This document shows positions 1 through 8,637 of a stretch of DNA of 42,057 nucleotides, piece after piece. The DNA is from Verrucomicrobiota bacterium (GTDB taxonomy: Bacteria; Verrucomicrobiota; Verrucomicrobiia; Verrucomicrobiales; Verrucomicrobiaceae). The position numbers and the translations under genes were made by a program. Under the pieces are notes generated by a model. It saw only the letters and a program-made list of their open reading frames with translations, had not been told where the DNA came from and searched no databases. Every line of letters starts with the position of its first letter. The stretch's first letter is position 1. The DNA lies in assembly GCA_017301975.1 (NCBI GenBank), contig JAFLEI010000050.1, positions 1 through 42,057 on the forward strand. Reading direction: 5' to 3'.

Positions 1-2
1 GC

Positions 3-177
3 ATGCGAGAGCCGTGCGCAGTCTCCACGTCCACGCTGGGAGTCAGGAGGCTTCTCGCATACCTCCGGCATGCGCCCTTCATGGAATGCGGGGTGATGCC
101 CGGTCCGGTGGTTCACGCTGCACCGCTGCGCGGTTTCGCTCCACCACCGGCTAATTTCTTGGCTCCTTCCAGGAGCC
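3..177. repeat. Hairpin-rich repeat region (REP-like)
   Basis: This stretch before the first gene holds three inverted repeats. ATGCGAGA at 3-10 pairs with TCTCGCAT at 53-60. CCGGTGGT at 105-112 pairs with ACCACCGG at 143-150. GGCTCCT at 161-167 pairs with AGGAGCC at 171-177 over a 3-base loop. The arms are read directly from the sequence. Such palindromic intergenic elements are common in Verrucomicrobiota and Planctomycetota, but family membership here is inference. An open frame at 3-248 crosses it but has no recognisable domain. The last hairpin could also act as a weak terminator for an upstream gene outside the window. Confidence 0.5.
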
Positions 178-294
178 CAGACACGGGTCATCTTGATCCG
201 TCTCCGTTGATTCGTCCGTTTGTCACTCGATTGCGCAACTCTCAATAAAAGCCTCCGCGAGATTGGCCCATCACGTTACGTTCGTGATCTCCGA

Positions 295-2715
295 ATGCGT
301 CTCCCGATTTCTCTCCTGCTCCTCTCCGGCCTCCCCGCAGCGGCCGCCGTCGATTTCTCCCACCAGATCGTCCCGATCCTGCGGGAGCATTGCGCGGACT
401 GCCATGCGGGTGACAAAAAGAAGGGCGGCTTTTCCTTCAATGACCGCGAGTCCCTGATGGAAGGCGGTGAAGACGGTGCGGTGGTGATCAGCGGCAAAAG
501 CGCCGAGAGCGCCCTGATCCACGCCATCCTTTCCACCGATCCCGATGAGCAGATGCCGCCCAAGGGCAAACGCGTGCCTCCAGAGCAGATCGCGCTGCTG
601 AAGCAGTGGATCGATGAAGGGCTCGCATGGGAGAAAGGTTTCGCCTTCAAAAAACCCGCCTATGAGCCTCCGCTCAAACCACGCACGCCCGTGCTTCCCG
701 CTGCGGTGGAGGGACGGAGCAATCCCATCGACCGTATTCTCGACGCGTATCTCACCGCCCAAAAACTCCCCCGCCCTGCGGCCATCGACGATGCCACGTT
801 TCTGCGCCGTGCGTATCTGGACCTCATCGGCCTGCTGCCCTCGCCTCAGGAACTGGAGAGCTTTGCCAAAGACACCTCCGCCGACAAACGCGCGCGCCTG
901 ATCGACGCCCTGCTCAAGCGGGACATGGACTACACCGAGCACTGGCTCACCTTCTGGAACGACCTGCTGCGCAATGACTACGGCGGCACCGGCTTCATCA
1001 CCGGCGGGCGCAAGCAGATCAGCAACTGGCTCTACCACGCGCTGATCACCAACATGCCCTTCGACCAGTTTGTCCGCGAACTCATCGCGCCACCCAACGA
1101 CGAAAGCCGCGGCTACATCGACGGCATCAAATGGCGCGGCGATGTCAGCGCCGGGCAGACCGTGGAAATCCAGTTCGCGCAGAGCGTCTCGCAGAGCTTC
1201 CTCGGCATCAACATGAAGTGCGCCTCATGCCACGACAGCTTCATCGACCGCTGGAAACTCAGCGAGGCCTACGGGCTCGCCGCCATCTATTCCAGCCGCC
1301 CGCTGGAGATCAATCGCTGTGACAAACCCATCGGCCAGCAGGCCGTGGCGTCATGGTTGTTCCCGGAAATCGGCCAGGTGGACCCCAAGGCCGCCCAGCC
1401 CGAGCGCCTCAAACAACTCGCCGCCTTGATGACCCACCCGCAAAACGGCCGCACCACCCGCACCATCGTCAACCGCCTATGGCAGCGCCTGATGGGTCGT
1501 GGTATCGTGCATCCGGTGGATGCCATGCAGACGGAGCCATGGAATGCCGACCTGCTCGATTACCTCGCCGCCGACTTCGCGGAGCACCACTACGATCTCA
1601 AGCACACCCTCGCCCTCATCGCCTCTTCACAGGCCTACCAGTCGCACTCCCAGGTCGTCACCAAAGGCATCGACGATCACGGCTACACCTACGCAGGACC
1701 ACGCGCCAAACGCCTCACGGCCGAGCAGTTTGTCGATGCCATCTGGCAGCTCACGGGTGCCGCGCCCACCAAGATGGATGCCGGAGTCCTGCGCGGCAAA
1801 GTCGATCCCGAACTCGCGAAGCAGATCAAGATCCAGGGCCAGTGGATCTGGGGCCACAGCGCCAAACCCGGCAGCACACCGCCCTCCGGCGAAGTCATCA
1901 CCCTGCGCAAGTCCTTCAAGCTCGACGCCGATCCCGCCAGCGCCAGCGCCGTCGTCACCTGCGACAACGGCTACACGCTGTTTGTCAACAATCGCAAGGT
2001 CAGCGCCGGAGATGACTGGACCAAGCTCGCCGCCGTGCCGCTGCAAACCGCCCTGCGCAAAGGCCCCAACTCCATCCTCGTCATCGCCACGAACGCGGGC
2101 AAAGGCCCCAACGCCGCCGGATTCTTCTTCGATGCCCGCCTGCGCGATGCCGCAGGAAAAGAGACCGCCATCAGCAGCGATGCCACCTGGGAGTGGTCCC
2201 CCAAAACCCCGCCCGCCAAAGAAGGCCGTGTCGGCGCCTTTGATCCCAAAGACTGGCAGCCCGTCACCGTCGTGAAAGCGCTCCCCGTCTGGCAGAGCAC
2301 CATCGACCAGCAGGCCCCTTCACTGCTCGCTCAAGGCGCCTCCTCCTCGCACCACATGATCCGCGCCTCGCTCATGAAATCAGACTTTCTCATGCGCACC
2401 CTCGGCCGCCCCAACCGCGATCAGATCGTCACCGCACGCCCCAATGATCTCACCACGCTGGAGGCCATTGATCTCGCCAATGGCAGCATCCTCTCGGACG
2501 CCATCGCCAAAGGCGCGCGCCGTTTGCTTGACACCCACGCCGCTTCGCCCTCCGCCCTGATCACCGCATTGTATCACCAGGCCCTCTGCCGCGCCCCCTC
2601 CGCCAGCGAACTTGCCACGGCCGAAACATTGGTCGGAGACAAACCCACGCCGCAGTCGCTGGAAGATCTGCTCTGGGCCGTCTGCATGCTGCCGGAGTTT
2701 CAGGTCGTCCGCTAG
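295..2715 (+). CDS. DUF1549/DUF1553 protein with planctomycete-type cytochrome c motifs
   Basis: A secreted protein of 806 residues. I chose the ATG at 295 because it is followed at once by a signal peptide (MRLPISLLLLSG...AAA); a longer frame from 220 has no such feature. A PSCyt1-type motif CADCH lies at residues 33-37, next to a typical MPPKG segment. A DUF1549 region follows (about 120-330), with a second CxxCH (CASCH, 309-313). DUF1553 sequence (about 365-505 and 640-806) is split by a beta-rich segment at about 506-635 that resembles a galactose-binding-like or PA14-like insert. In Planctomycetota and Verrucomicrobiota these families are large and are thought to take part in periplasmic polysaccharide breakdown or electron transfer, but no member has an assigned reaction that I can state. 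The usual DUF1501 partner is absent; a ThuA-like gene follows instead. Confidence 0.88.
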   Translation: MRLPISLLLLSGLPAAAAVDFSHQIVPILREHCADCHAGDKKKGGFSFNDRESLMEGGEDGAVVISGKSAESALIHAILSTDPDEQMPPKGKRVPPEQIALLKQWIDEGLAWEKGFAFKKPAYEPPLKPRTPVLPAAVEGRSNPIDRILDAYLTAQKLPRPAAIDDATFLRRAYLDLIGLLPSPQELESFAKDTSADKRARLIDALLKRDMDYTEHWLTFWNDLLRNDYGGTGFITGGRKQISNWLYHALITNMPFDQFVRELIAPPNDESRGYIDGIKWRGDVSAGQTVEIQFAQSVSQSFLGINMKCASCHDSFIDRWKLSEAYGLAAIYSSRPLEINRCDKPIGQQAVASWLFPEIGQVDPKAAQPERLKQLAALMTHPQNGRTTRTIVNRLWQRLMGRGIVHPVDAMQTEPWNADLLDYLAADFAEHHYDLKHTLALIASSQAYQSHSQVVTKGIDDHGYTYAGPRAKRLTAEQFVDAIWQLTGAAPTKMDAGVLRGKVDPELAKQIKIQGQWIWGHSAKPGSTPPSGEVITLRKSFKLDADPASASAVVTCDNGYTLFVNNRKVSAGDDWTKLAAVPLQTALRKGPNSILVIATNAGKGPNAAGFFFDARLRDAAGKETAISSDATWEWSPKTPPAKEGRVGAFDPKDWQPVTVVKALPVWQSTIDQQAPSLLAQGASSSHHMIRASLMKSDFLMRTLGRPNRDQIVTARPNDLTTLEAIDLANGSILSDAIAKGARRLLDTHAASPSALITALYHQALCRAPSASELATAETLVGDKPTPQSLEDLLWAVCMLPEFQVVR

Positions 2716-2807
2716 GCCATCCGCCCATTGTGAACTGGCTTCAGCCAAGGCTTCCGTTCTTGATTTGAGTCGCAGCATGCGAATGATGCAGGGCACTCCA
2801 CCCTCCT

Positions 2808-3785
2808 ATGAAGCCTGCACACCTGCTCACCCTCCTCTTCGCCACTGCTGTTTCACTCCAGGCCGTCACGCCGGATGGAAAACAGAAGCTCGTCTTCATC
2901 GCAGGCAAGCCTTCGCATCCGCCCGGCATGCATGAGTTCCGCGCCGGCACCATGCTGCTGGAGCAGTGCCTCAAGGGAGTCCCCAATCTCGTCGTGGACC
3001 GCCACGAAATGGGCTGGGTCAGCGATGAGAAAACCTTCGAAGACGCGGATGCCGTGGTCATCTACGCAGACGGCGGCGGCAGGCACCCTGCCGTGGTGGA
3101 CGGCCATCTCGAAACACTGCGCAAACTCATGGCCAAAGGCGTCGGCTTTGGCTGCATGCACTACGGCGTCGAAGTGGTCGCCGGCCAGGCGGGCAAGGAG
3201 TTCCAGGAATGGATCGGCGGCTATTATGAAAACGCCTATTCCTGCAATCCCATCTGGGAGGCCAGCTATAACCTTCTGCCCAAGCACCCGGTCACCAACG
3301 GCGTGCAACCCTTCGCCACCAAGGACGAATGGTACATCCACATGCGCTTCCGCCCGGCCTTCGGTCATGGCGTGGCGCCTCTGGCAGAAGGCGCGCTGAA
3401 GTTTGCCCCCATCCTCGTGGCCGTGCCCACCGAAGCCACGCGCAATGGCCCTTACGTCGCACCGAAAGGCCCCTACCCGCACATCCAGGCAGAACGCGGC
3501 AGCCCTGAGACCACCATGTGGACCATCGAGCGCGCCGACGGCGGTCGCGGCTTTGGCTTCACCGGCGGCCACTTCCACGCCAACTGGGGCGACGACAACG
3601 TGCGCAAAACGGTGCTCAACGCCCTGCTCTGGGTGTCCAAGGTCGAAGTTCCCGCAGACGGCGTCGCATCCACCGTAACGCCCGAGGCTCTGACTCAGAA
3701 TCTCGACCCCAAGCCCGCGCCCAAGCCCAAGAAAGCTGCCGCCGCTGAGACACCCCGCGTGTTTCAGCGTGTCGCCACCCGCTGA
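2808..3785 (+). CDS. ThuA-like domain protein, secreted
   Basis: A protein of 325 residues with an N-terminal signal peptide (MKPAHLLTLLFATAVSLQA). The body matches the ThuA (trehalose utilisation) family, which has a class I glutamine amidotransferase-like fold: note KLVFIAGKPSHPPGMHEF near the start, the stretch GVGFGCMHYGVE in the middle, and a GGHFHANWGDDNVR segment near the end. ThuA-like proteins are abundant in this phylum and accompany sugar-metabolism genes; their reaction is mostly unknown. The last 35 residues are rich in Pro, Lys and Ala and look like a disordered tail. It lies 92 bases downstream of the DUF1549 gene, possibly in the same transcript. Its stop codon abuts the stop codon of the convergent secretin gene with no terminator between them. 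Confidence 0.85.
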   Translation: MKPAHLLTLLFATAVSLQAVTPDGKQKLVFIAGKPSHPPGMHEFRAGTMLLEQCLKGVPNLVVDRHEMGWVSDEKTFEDADAVVIYADGGGRHPAVVDGHLETLRKLMAKGVGFGCMHYGVEVVAGQAGKEFQEWIGGYYENAYSCNPIWEASYNLLPKHPVTNGVQPFATKDEWYIHMRFRPAFGHGVAPLAEGALKFAPILVAVPTEATRNGPYVAPKGPYPHIQAERGSPETTMWTIERADGGRGFGFTGGHFHANWGDDNVRKTVLNALLWVSKVEVPADGVASTVTPEALTQNLDPKPAPKPKKAAAAETPRVFQRVATR

Positions 3786-5801
3786 TCAGAAGTGCTCCTT
3801 CTTGAACAGGATGCTCGCGAAAGACTCCAGGCGTCTGAGGACCGTCCGCAGCATCTGCTGCTGCTGATCAATCATCGCAAATTTCGCGGGCTCCGAAAGC
3901 TTCATCGTATCACACTGCTCCTCGACCCGCTCCACGGCAATTTTGAGTTCCTTCAGCTTCTGTCGCACTTCGGGGGTGATCCGGCTTTCCTTGATCGTGT
4001 TGCCGAGAATCTCCGCTTCACGCGAGAGGTACTCCACCGTCTTCGGCAGCGCTGCACTGCCGCCGATCAGCGCCCCGCTGGCGGAATCGACCTTCGGCTT
4101 GCCGGCCAGATGCGGCCTCTGCGGCACCACCGACTGCGGCTCCGAAGGCAGTCCTCCGTTGCGCCCGTCGATGATCGTCGGTGTGATGAAAAGCATCAGG
4201 CTCTTGTGGTTCTTGCTCCGGCTCTTGTAATCGAAGAGCCACTTCAGGCCCGGGATCTTGCTCAGGAAAGGCACCCCCGCCTCCGCCTCTTTCTCAGTGG
4301 CCTCGTCCAGTCCGCCCACCGCCACGGTGTAGCCAGAGTCAATTTCCACCGGCGCGCTGTACACACGCGAGGAGGCGATGGGATAGGGATTCCCCGAAAT
4401 GACCTGCGTGCCGATGATGCTCGAAACGGTCACCGCCATGTTCAGCAGCACCTTGTCCCCCTGCATGTGCTTGGGCAGGATGTTCAGCACCGTGCCGATC
4501 GGCAGATAGGCCACCTTCGTCGTCGTGGTCGCCCCCACTGATCCGGAGCTCGCTGTCGAGCTCGCGTCCAGCACCGGCTGGTTCACCACCGCCCGGATCG
4601 CCACCTCACGGTTGCTCAGCGTCACCATTCGAGGGTAGGACGTGGTATTGGTCTCCTGGTCGCGCATCATGGCGCGCAGCTTCACGTTCACATCCTGCGC
4701 ACTCAGAATGCTGGTCGCCGGGAAGCCGAGCGTGGCTCCCACGTTGTTGAGATCCCCGGCGGTCAGCAAATTGGCCAGGTCCGTGCGGTAGCCGCCCGTG
4801 GTTGGAATGTTGTTGTACTTCACCGTGGCGGTCGTCAGCCCCGTGGTGGCGTCCGTCGTGTTCGTGACGTCCTGCACCTGCCGGAAGTTCCCTGACTCAA
4901 GCGTGCCCGTCCAGTCGATGCCAAATTCACGGGATGGGTCACGCGAAGTCTCGATAAATTTCACCTCCACGGCGATCATGGTCTGCGGTTTGTCCGCCGC
5001 TGAGATGTAGCCCTCCACCCACAGGTGCTGCAGCCGCGTGGCCACAATGTAGAGCGTGTTGGAGTCTGACTTCCAGATCACCTTCGGTTTCCGCACCGAG
5101 CTCATCTCATTGGAATTCATCGCCCTCGCGGCATTTTCGTCCGTTCCGGCTCCCCCGATGCCACCCAGCGCCGTGGGCGCCTGGCTTCCATCCATTTCCT
5201 CAGGGGGCAGCCCCAGCAGCATGCGGATGTCATTGATGATTTCACTCCGCTTCACCGAAAACGTCTGGCTCGTCCCCTGCAGATCCATCCCCACGGCCGC
5301 ACCGCTCATGGTGCCGGACCGCGTGGATGAGGAGGAGGTGCCGGACGCGACGCGCTCCACCAGCTCGACCGCATTGTTCTTAATGTGATACTCTTTGCCG
5401 ATGAGTTCGCGGTCATCCGCCGGACGAATGTACCAGATGCCATTGTCCGGAATGATTGCCAGCCCATTGGCTTTGCAGAGGGTTTCCAGCACCTGAAACG
5501 GACTCGCCTTGATGGAAAACGTGATCAGCCGTGCGCCGTCCGTGCTGTCATCAGGCAGTGAAAAGAACGAGATCCCCGCGTCAGTCGCCAGAAATCGCAG
5601 CACATCGCTCAGCATCGCCTTGGAAAAGTCATATTGCTGCGGCGCGGCCGAACGCAGCCGGCTCGCTTCCATCTCATTCTCAGCCGACATGACGTGCAGA
5701 TTGCTCTGGTTGAACTGAGCGCGCAATGCCGTGCCCGGCAGGCTCGTCAGGACGAGGCAAACCAGGAAATTGAGCTGGAACCGTGCTGTAAAATGGCGCA
5801 T
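3786..5801 (-). CDS. Secretin, GspD/PilQ-like outer-membrane channel
   Basis: A protein of 671 residues with a signal peptide; I chose the start at 5801, giving MRHFTARFQLNFLVCLVL, over an upstream Met at 5840. The first third holds an STN/N0-like segment (DFSKAMLSDVLRFLATDAGI...). An N-domain ring segment follows (AVEVKFIETSRDPSREFGIDW), then a secretin beta-barrel core with the hallmark VAVGGLDEATEKEAEAGVPFLSKIPG and LMLFITPTII. Secretins form the outer-membrane gate of type IV pili and type II secretion systems. The last 90 residues are predicted coiled coil and have no close match to pilotin-binding S domains that I know. It is divergent from the pilin-ATPase operon across an AT-rich 179-base gap, which suggests shared control. 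Akkermansia Amuc_1098 is a plausible relative (inference). Confidence 0.92.
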   Translation of the reverse strand: MRHFTARFQLNFLVCLVLTSLPGTALRAQFNQSNLHVMSAENEMEASRLRSAAPQQYDFSKAMLSDVLRFLATDAGISFFSLPDDSTDGARLITFSIKASPFQVLETLCKANGLAIIPDNGIWYIRPADDRELIGKEYHIKNNAVELVERVASGTSSSSTRSGTMSGAAVGMDLQGTSQTFSVKRSEIINDIRMLLGLPPEEMDGSQAPTALGGIGGAGTDENAARAMNSNEMSSVRKPKVIWKSDSNTLYIVATRLQHLWVEGYISAADKPQTMIAVEVKFIETSRDPSREFGIDWTGTLESGNFRQVQDVTNTTDATTGLTTATVKYNNIPTTGGYRTDLANLLTAGDLNNVGATLGFPATSILSAQDVNVKLRAMMRDQETNTTSYPRMVTLSNREVAIRAVVNQPVLDASSTASSGSVGATTTTKVAYLPIGTVLNILPKHMQGDKVLLNMAVTVSSIIGTQVISGNPYPIASSRVYSAPVEIDSGYTVAVGGLDEATEKEAEAGVPFLSKIPGLKWLFDYKSRSKNHKSLMLFITPTIIDGRNGGLPSEPQSVVPQRPHLAGKPKVDSASGALIGGSAALPKTVEYLSREAEILGNTIKESRITPEVRQKLKELKIAVERVEEQCDTMKLSEPAKFAMIDQQQQMLRTVLRRLESFASILFKKEHF

Positions 5802-5883
5802 AATTATGGGAATTATAACTTCAATGAAAAAACAAATCAAATACCATTTATCAGTGGAGTGTATTGATTTTACGTTTTACGCC

Positions 5884-5907
5884 AAATATTCACCCTTCTG
5901 AATATTT
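5884..5907. promoter_or_regulatory. Inverted repeat in the divergent secretin/pilin promoter region
   Basis: Perfect 9-base arms AAATATTCA (5884-5892) and TGAATATTT (5899-5907) are separated by 6 bases. They lie in the AT-rich gap between two divergent genes of the same machine, where both promoters must sit. A regulator site is a reasonable inference; a hairpin in the secretin leader is the alternative. No clear sigma-70 promoter could be fixed on either side. Confidence 0.4.
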
Positions 5908-5980
5908 TTCACCACACTTATTATATTTTCCATATCTTTTCCTTGAATTTAGGGCTTTTTAACTATTTAGTTCCTCATCA

Positions 5981-7567
5981 ATGATAGCCGCTAGAGTCAC
6001 AGCTTTGCGCTCCGGTGTACGCAGTTCACACTGTCGTGCCGGTTTCTCATTGCTCGAACTCGTCATCACCATCGCTCTCATTGGTGTGCTCGCCGGCATC
6101 GGTGCCTCCCTCCTTTCGGATGATTCGGACTCCGCTCGCGTCGCCAAGCTTTCCTCCGACGTCGCCACCCTCAATCAAATGGTCGCCATCTATGTGGCCG
6201 ATGGCGGCAGCCTCGCGGGTCTGACCTCTCCCCAGTCGGTGCTCGATAAAATGAAACGCACCCGCCCGCAGTCAGAGTGGCAGCAGCACGTCGGTGTCGT
6301 TTCGGGCAGGTTGACGGACGTTCGGTTGCGCGCCCAGGTGACCAGCCAGCAGGACAGCTCCGACAATCCCCGTGCCTTCTGGGACCGCACCAAACAACGG
6401 TTCATCATCAAGAAAGCGGCCGGCAGCGCCGTCTCTGACTTTTATCTGGATGAAACCCTCGCGGGCGCTGACTTCGGCACCGAGAAACGCACCAAATCCG
6501 TCGTCTCCTTCAATTCAAGCAAAAGCGGCTGGGTCTGGGGTACTTCGGTGGCAAACCCCGCAGCCGACTACCTCGATCCCCAGCCCTTCACACCGCCCAC
6601 GTCAGGCTCGGGTTTTGATCCATCGGAAGCAGCGGACCCTTCCTCCACTCCTCCCACCGATTCGGGGGGCGGCAGCGGCGGGGGTGATGGCGGCAGTGGC
6701 GGTGGAGATCCTGCCCAGCCCACGCTTGCCCTCCTGCCCATCCCGGTCATCTCCCCGGTGGGCGGCACCTTCGGCTTCACAAGTTTCCCGACTTCCGTCT
6801 CCATCACCTCCGGTGCCCCGGCGGACGTCGCCAAGCTGATGTACAGCATCAATGGCGGAGCCTGGCAGGAGTACACCGGCACCAGCATTCCTCTCATTCC
6901 GGCCATGAACCTGCAGGCGCGCAATGAAAGCACGCGGCCCGCCGAGTATGCCACCAGCTATATCAACACGCAGAGCTACTACCGCCTCACCAGCGGCTTC
7001 AGCGGCTCAGGTGAAGGCAGCTGGGGCAATGCCCTCGGCGGTTCCAATCTCGTCACCAGCATTCAAAACAGCGGCACCACCTCCACGATCAAATCCGGCA
7101 ACACCAAGCTCGATCTCGGCAACGGCACCTACCTCGATGCAGGCGTGGAAAATTCCCTGAGCTTCACCCCCGCGACCTTCGACAAGATCACCCCGAACAC
7201 CTGGTTCGACTTCGGGGCCATGATGATCCTCAACGGCACCACCTTCTACAACAGCGAGGCCACCGGCGTCACCCTCACGGTCAATCTCACCCTCACGCAG
7301 CCCTCCATCAGCGTCACCACCTACGTCAATCTGGGCCTCGTCAGCACCTCCAACACCAGCGACCGTCTCGCCAGCGCAGACATCGTTCAGCTCCTCAATC
7401 CCACCACGGATTTCACCATCACCATCGACGGCGTCCAGTATCGCCTGGAGCTGGAATGGGTGTCCAAGGACCCGGCCTCCAGCCTCGTCCAGGGCAACAA
7501 CCTCCTCGTCTATGAAGGCGCCAACGCCGCAGTGGAGCTGCGCGCCCGCTTCACCAGCAATTTCTAA
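5981..7567 (+). CDS. Large prepilin-like protein with choice-of-anchor K-like C-terminal domain
   Basis: A protein of 528 residues. Near the N-terminus the type IV prepilin motif GFSLLELVITIALIGVLAG is clear: a short basic leader, Gly at the cleavage site, Glu at position 5 of the mature protein and a hydrophobic helix. After a pilin-like part of about 200 residues comes a Gly/Ser-rich linker (GGGSGGGDGGSGGG). A short beta domain follows that resembles chitobiase C-terminal/Fn3-associated repeats (YSINGGAWQEYTG). The last 190 residues match the choice-of-anchor K pattern: a GSGEGSWGNA start, LNGTTFYNSEATG, LGLVSTSNTSD, SADIVQL, DGVQYRLEL and VYEGANAAVELRA. It is the first gene of the machine's operon, 5 bases before the ATPase gene. 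A pilus-tip or surface adhesin role is inferred from the fusion. Confidence 0.85.
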   Translation: MIAARVTALRSGVRSSHCRAGFSLLELVITIALIGVLAGIGASLLSDDSDSARVAKLSSDVATLNQMVAIYVADGGSLAGLTSPQSVLDKMKRTRPQSEWQQHVGVVSGRLTDVRLRAQVTSQQDSSDNPRAFWDRTKQRFIIKKAAGSAVSDFYLDETLAGADFGTEKRTKSVVSFNSSKSGWVWGTSVANPAADYLDPQPFTPPTSGSGFDPSEAADPSSTPPTDSGGGSGGGDGGSGGGDPAQPTLALLPIPVISPVGGTFGFTSFPTSVSITSGAPADVAKLMYSINGGAWQEYTGTSIPLIPAMNLQARNESTRPAEYATSYINTQSYYRLTSGFSGSGEGSWGNALGGSNLVTSIQNSGTTSTIKSGNTKLDLGNGTYLDAGVENSLSFTPATFDKITPNTWFDFGAMMILNGTTFYNSEATGVTLTVNLTLTQPSISVTTYVNLGLVSTSNTSDRLASADIVQLLNPTTDFTITIDGVQYRLELEWVSKDPASSLVQGNNLLVYEGANAAVELRARFTSNF

Positions 7568-7572
7568 ACACC

Positions 7573-8637
7573 ATGGAAGACATTCACGAACGCAGTCAGC
7601 TTGGTTACCGGATGCTTCACCTCTCGAAGGATTCCGGCGTCAGCGACTTCTATGTCACTCCCTGGGAGGCGCTCACCTACAAGCGCAACGGCAAGCTCTT
7701 CTACGACTCCTTCATCTACCAGCCGGAGCGCCCGCTGGAGTTCACCGCCGGCTGCATTGACTACGCCCTCCAGCTCGGCCCGCGCCGTTATCGTGTCAAT
7801 CGCATGGTCACTCGCGGGCGCCCCCGCTGGGTCCTGCGTCTCCTTCCTGAAAGCATTCCGGACATCAGCAAGCTGATGGTCCCCCCGCCCGCCATCAAGG
7901 CCTTCCTGGAGGCCAAGAACGGCCTCTTCCTCGTCTGCGGCGCCACCGGCTCTGGTAAATCAACAACCATTGCCTCCATGATCCTTGAGCGCGCCAAACG
8001 CCGCCAGGAGCACGTCCTCACCTTCGAAGATCCCATCGAATTCGTCTATCCCTCCGGCATCCCGTCCCTCGTCTCCCAGCGTGAGATCGGCACCGACGAG
8101 CTCGACTTCAACAAGTCCCTCCGCGCCGCCCTCCGTCAGGCGCCCGACGTCATTCTCGTGGGAGAAATTCGTGATGGCGAAACGGCGGAAATCGCCCTCC
8201 AGGCCGCCGAAACCGGCCACGTCGTCGTGGCCACCCTCCACACCTCCTCCGCCGCGCAGACGGTCCAGCGCTATCTCAAGCTCATCCCGAGCGACCGCAT
8301 GGAAAACGCCATGCTCTCCTTCGCGGACTCCATCCGTGGCATTTTGTGCCAGAGGCTGCTGTTTGACGAGGCCAAGGGCAAACGCTTCCCCATTCACGAG
8401 CTGCTGCTGCCCTATGACTCCGTCTGCGGCATGATCCGCCGCGGTGAGTTCAAGAACCTCGACCAGGAGCTCGAGGCCGGCTTCACCCGCGGCATGGTCA
8501 GCTTCGAACGCTGCCTCAACATGCGCATGGCCGACGGCTGGAAGCCCTCCACCGCCCGCAAGACCGGCTACACCGAGCATGAGGTGTACGACTTCCTTTC
8601 CAAAGAACAACTGACCTCTATTTATGCTGTTGGATGA
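7573..8637 (+). CDS. PilT/PilU-type pilus motor ATPase
   Basis: A cytoplasmic secretion ATPase of 354 residues. The Walker A motif GATGSGKS is at residues 123-130, the Asp box is TFEDPIEF, the Walker B region is VILVGEIRDGET (GEIRD from about 197) and the His box is HVVVATLHTSS. PilT and PilU drive pilus retraction; PilB and GspE drive assembly. The short N-terminal PAS-like region and the overall length fit PilT rather than PilB, and no tetracysteine zinc motif of PilB/GspE is present. The C-terminal AIRNLIRE motif of classical PilT is missing; the equivalent stretch reads SIRGILCQRLL. It is the only motor ATPase in this locus, so an extension ATPase must be encoded elsewhere or this one serves both roles. 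The gene overlaps the next one by 14 bases. Confidence 0.93.
   Translation: MEDIHERSQLGYRMLHLSKDSGVSDFYVTPWEALTYKRNGKLFYDSFIYQPERPLEFTAGCIDYALQLGPRRYRVNRMVTRGRPRWVLRLLPESIPDISKLMVPPPAIKAFLEAKNGLFLVCGATGSGKSTTIASMILERAKRRQEHVLTFEDPIEFVYPSGIPSLVSQREIGTDELDFNKSLRAALRQAPDVILVGEIRDGETAEIALQAAETGHVVVATLHTSSAAQTVQRYLKLIPSDRMENAMLSFADSIRGILCQRLLFDEAKGKRFPIHELLLPYDSVCGMIRRGEFKNLDQELEAGFTRGMVSFERCLNMRMADGWKPSTARKTGYTEHEVYDFLSKEQLTSIYAVG

Noticed and set aside
3..248. Open frame of 81 codons at the left edge
   Set aside because: It crosses hairpin repeats and has no domain. It could be a repeat-encoded frame seen elsewhere, but that cannot be shown here.
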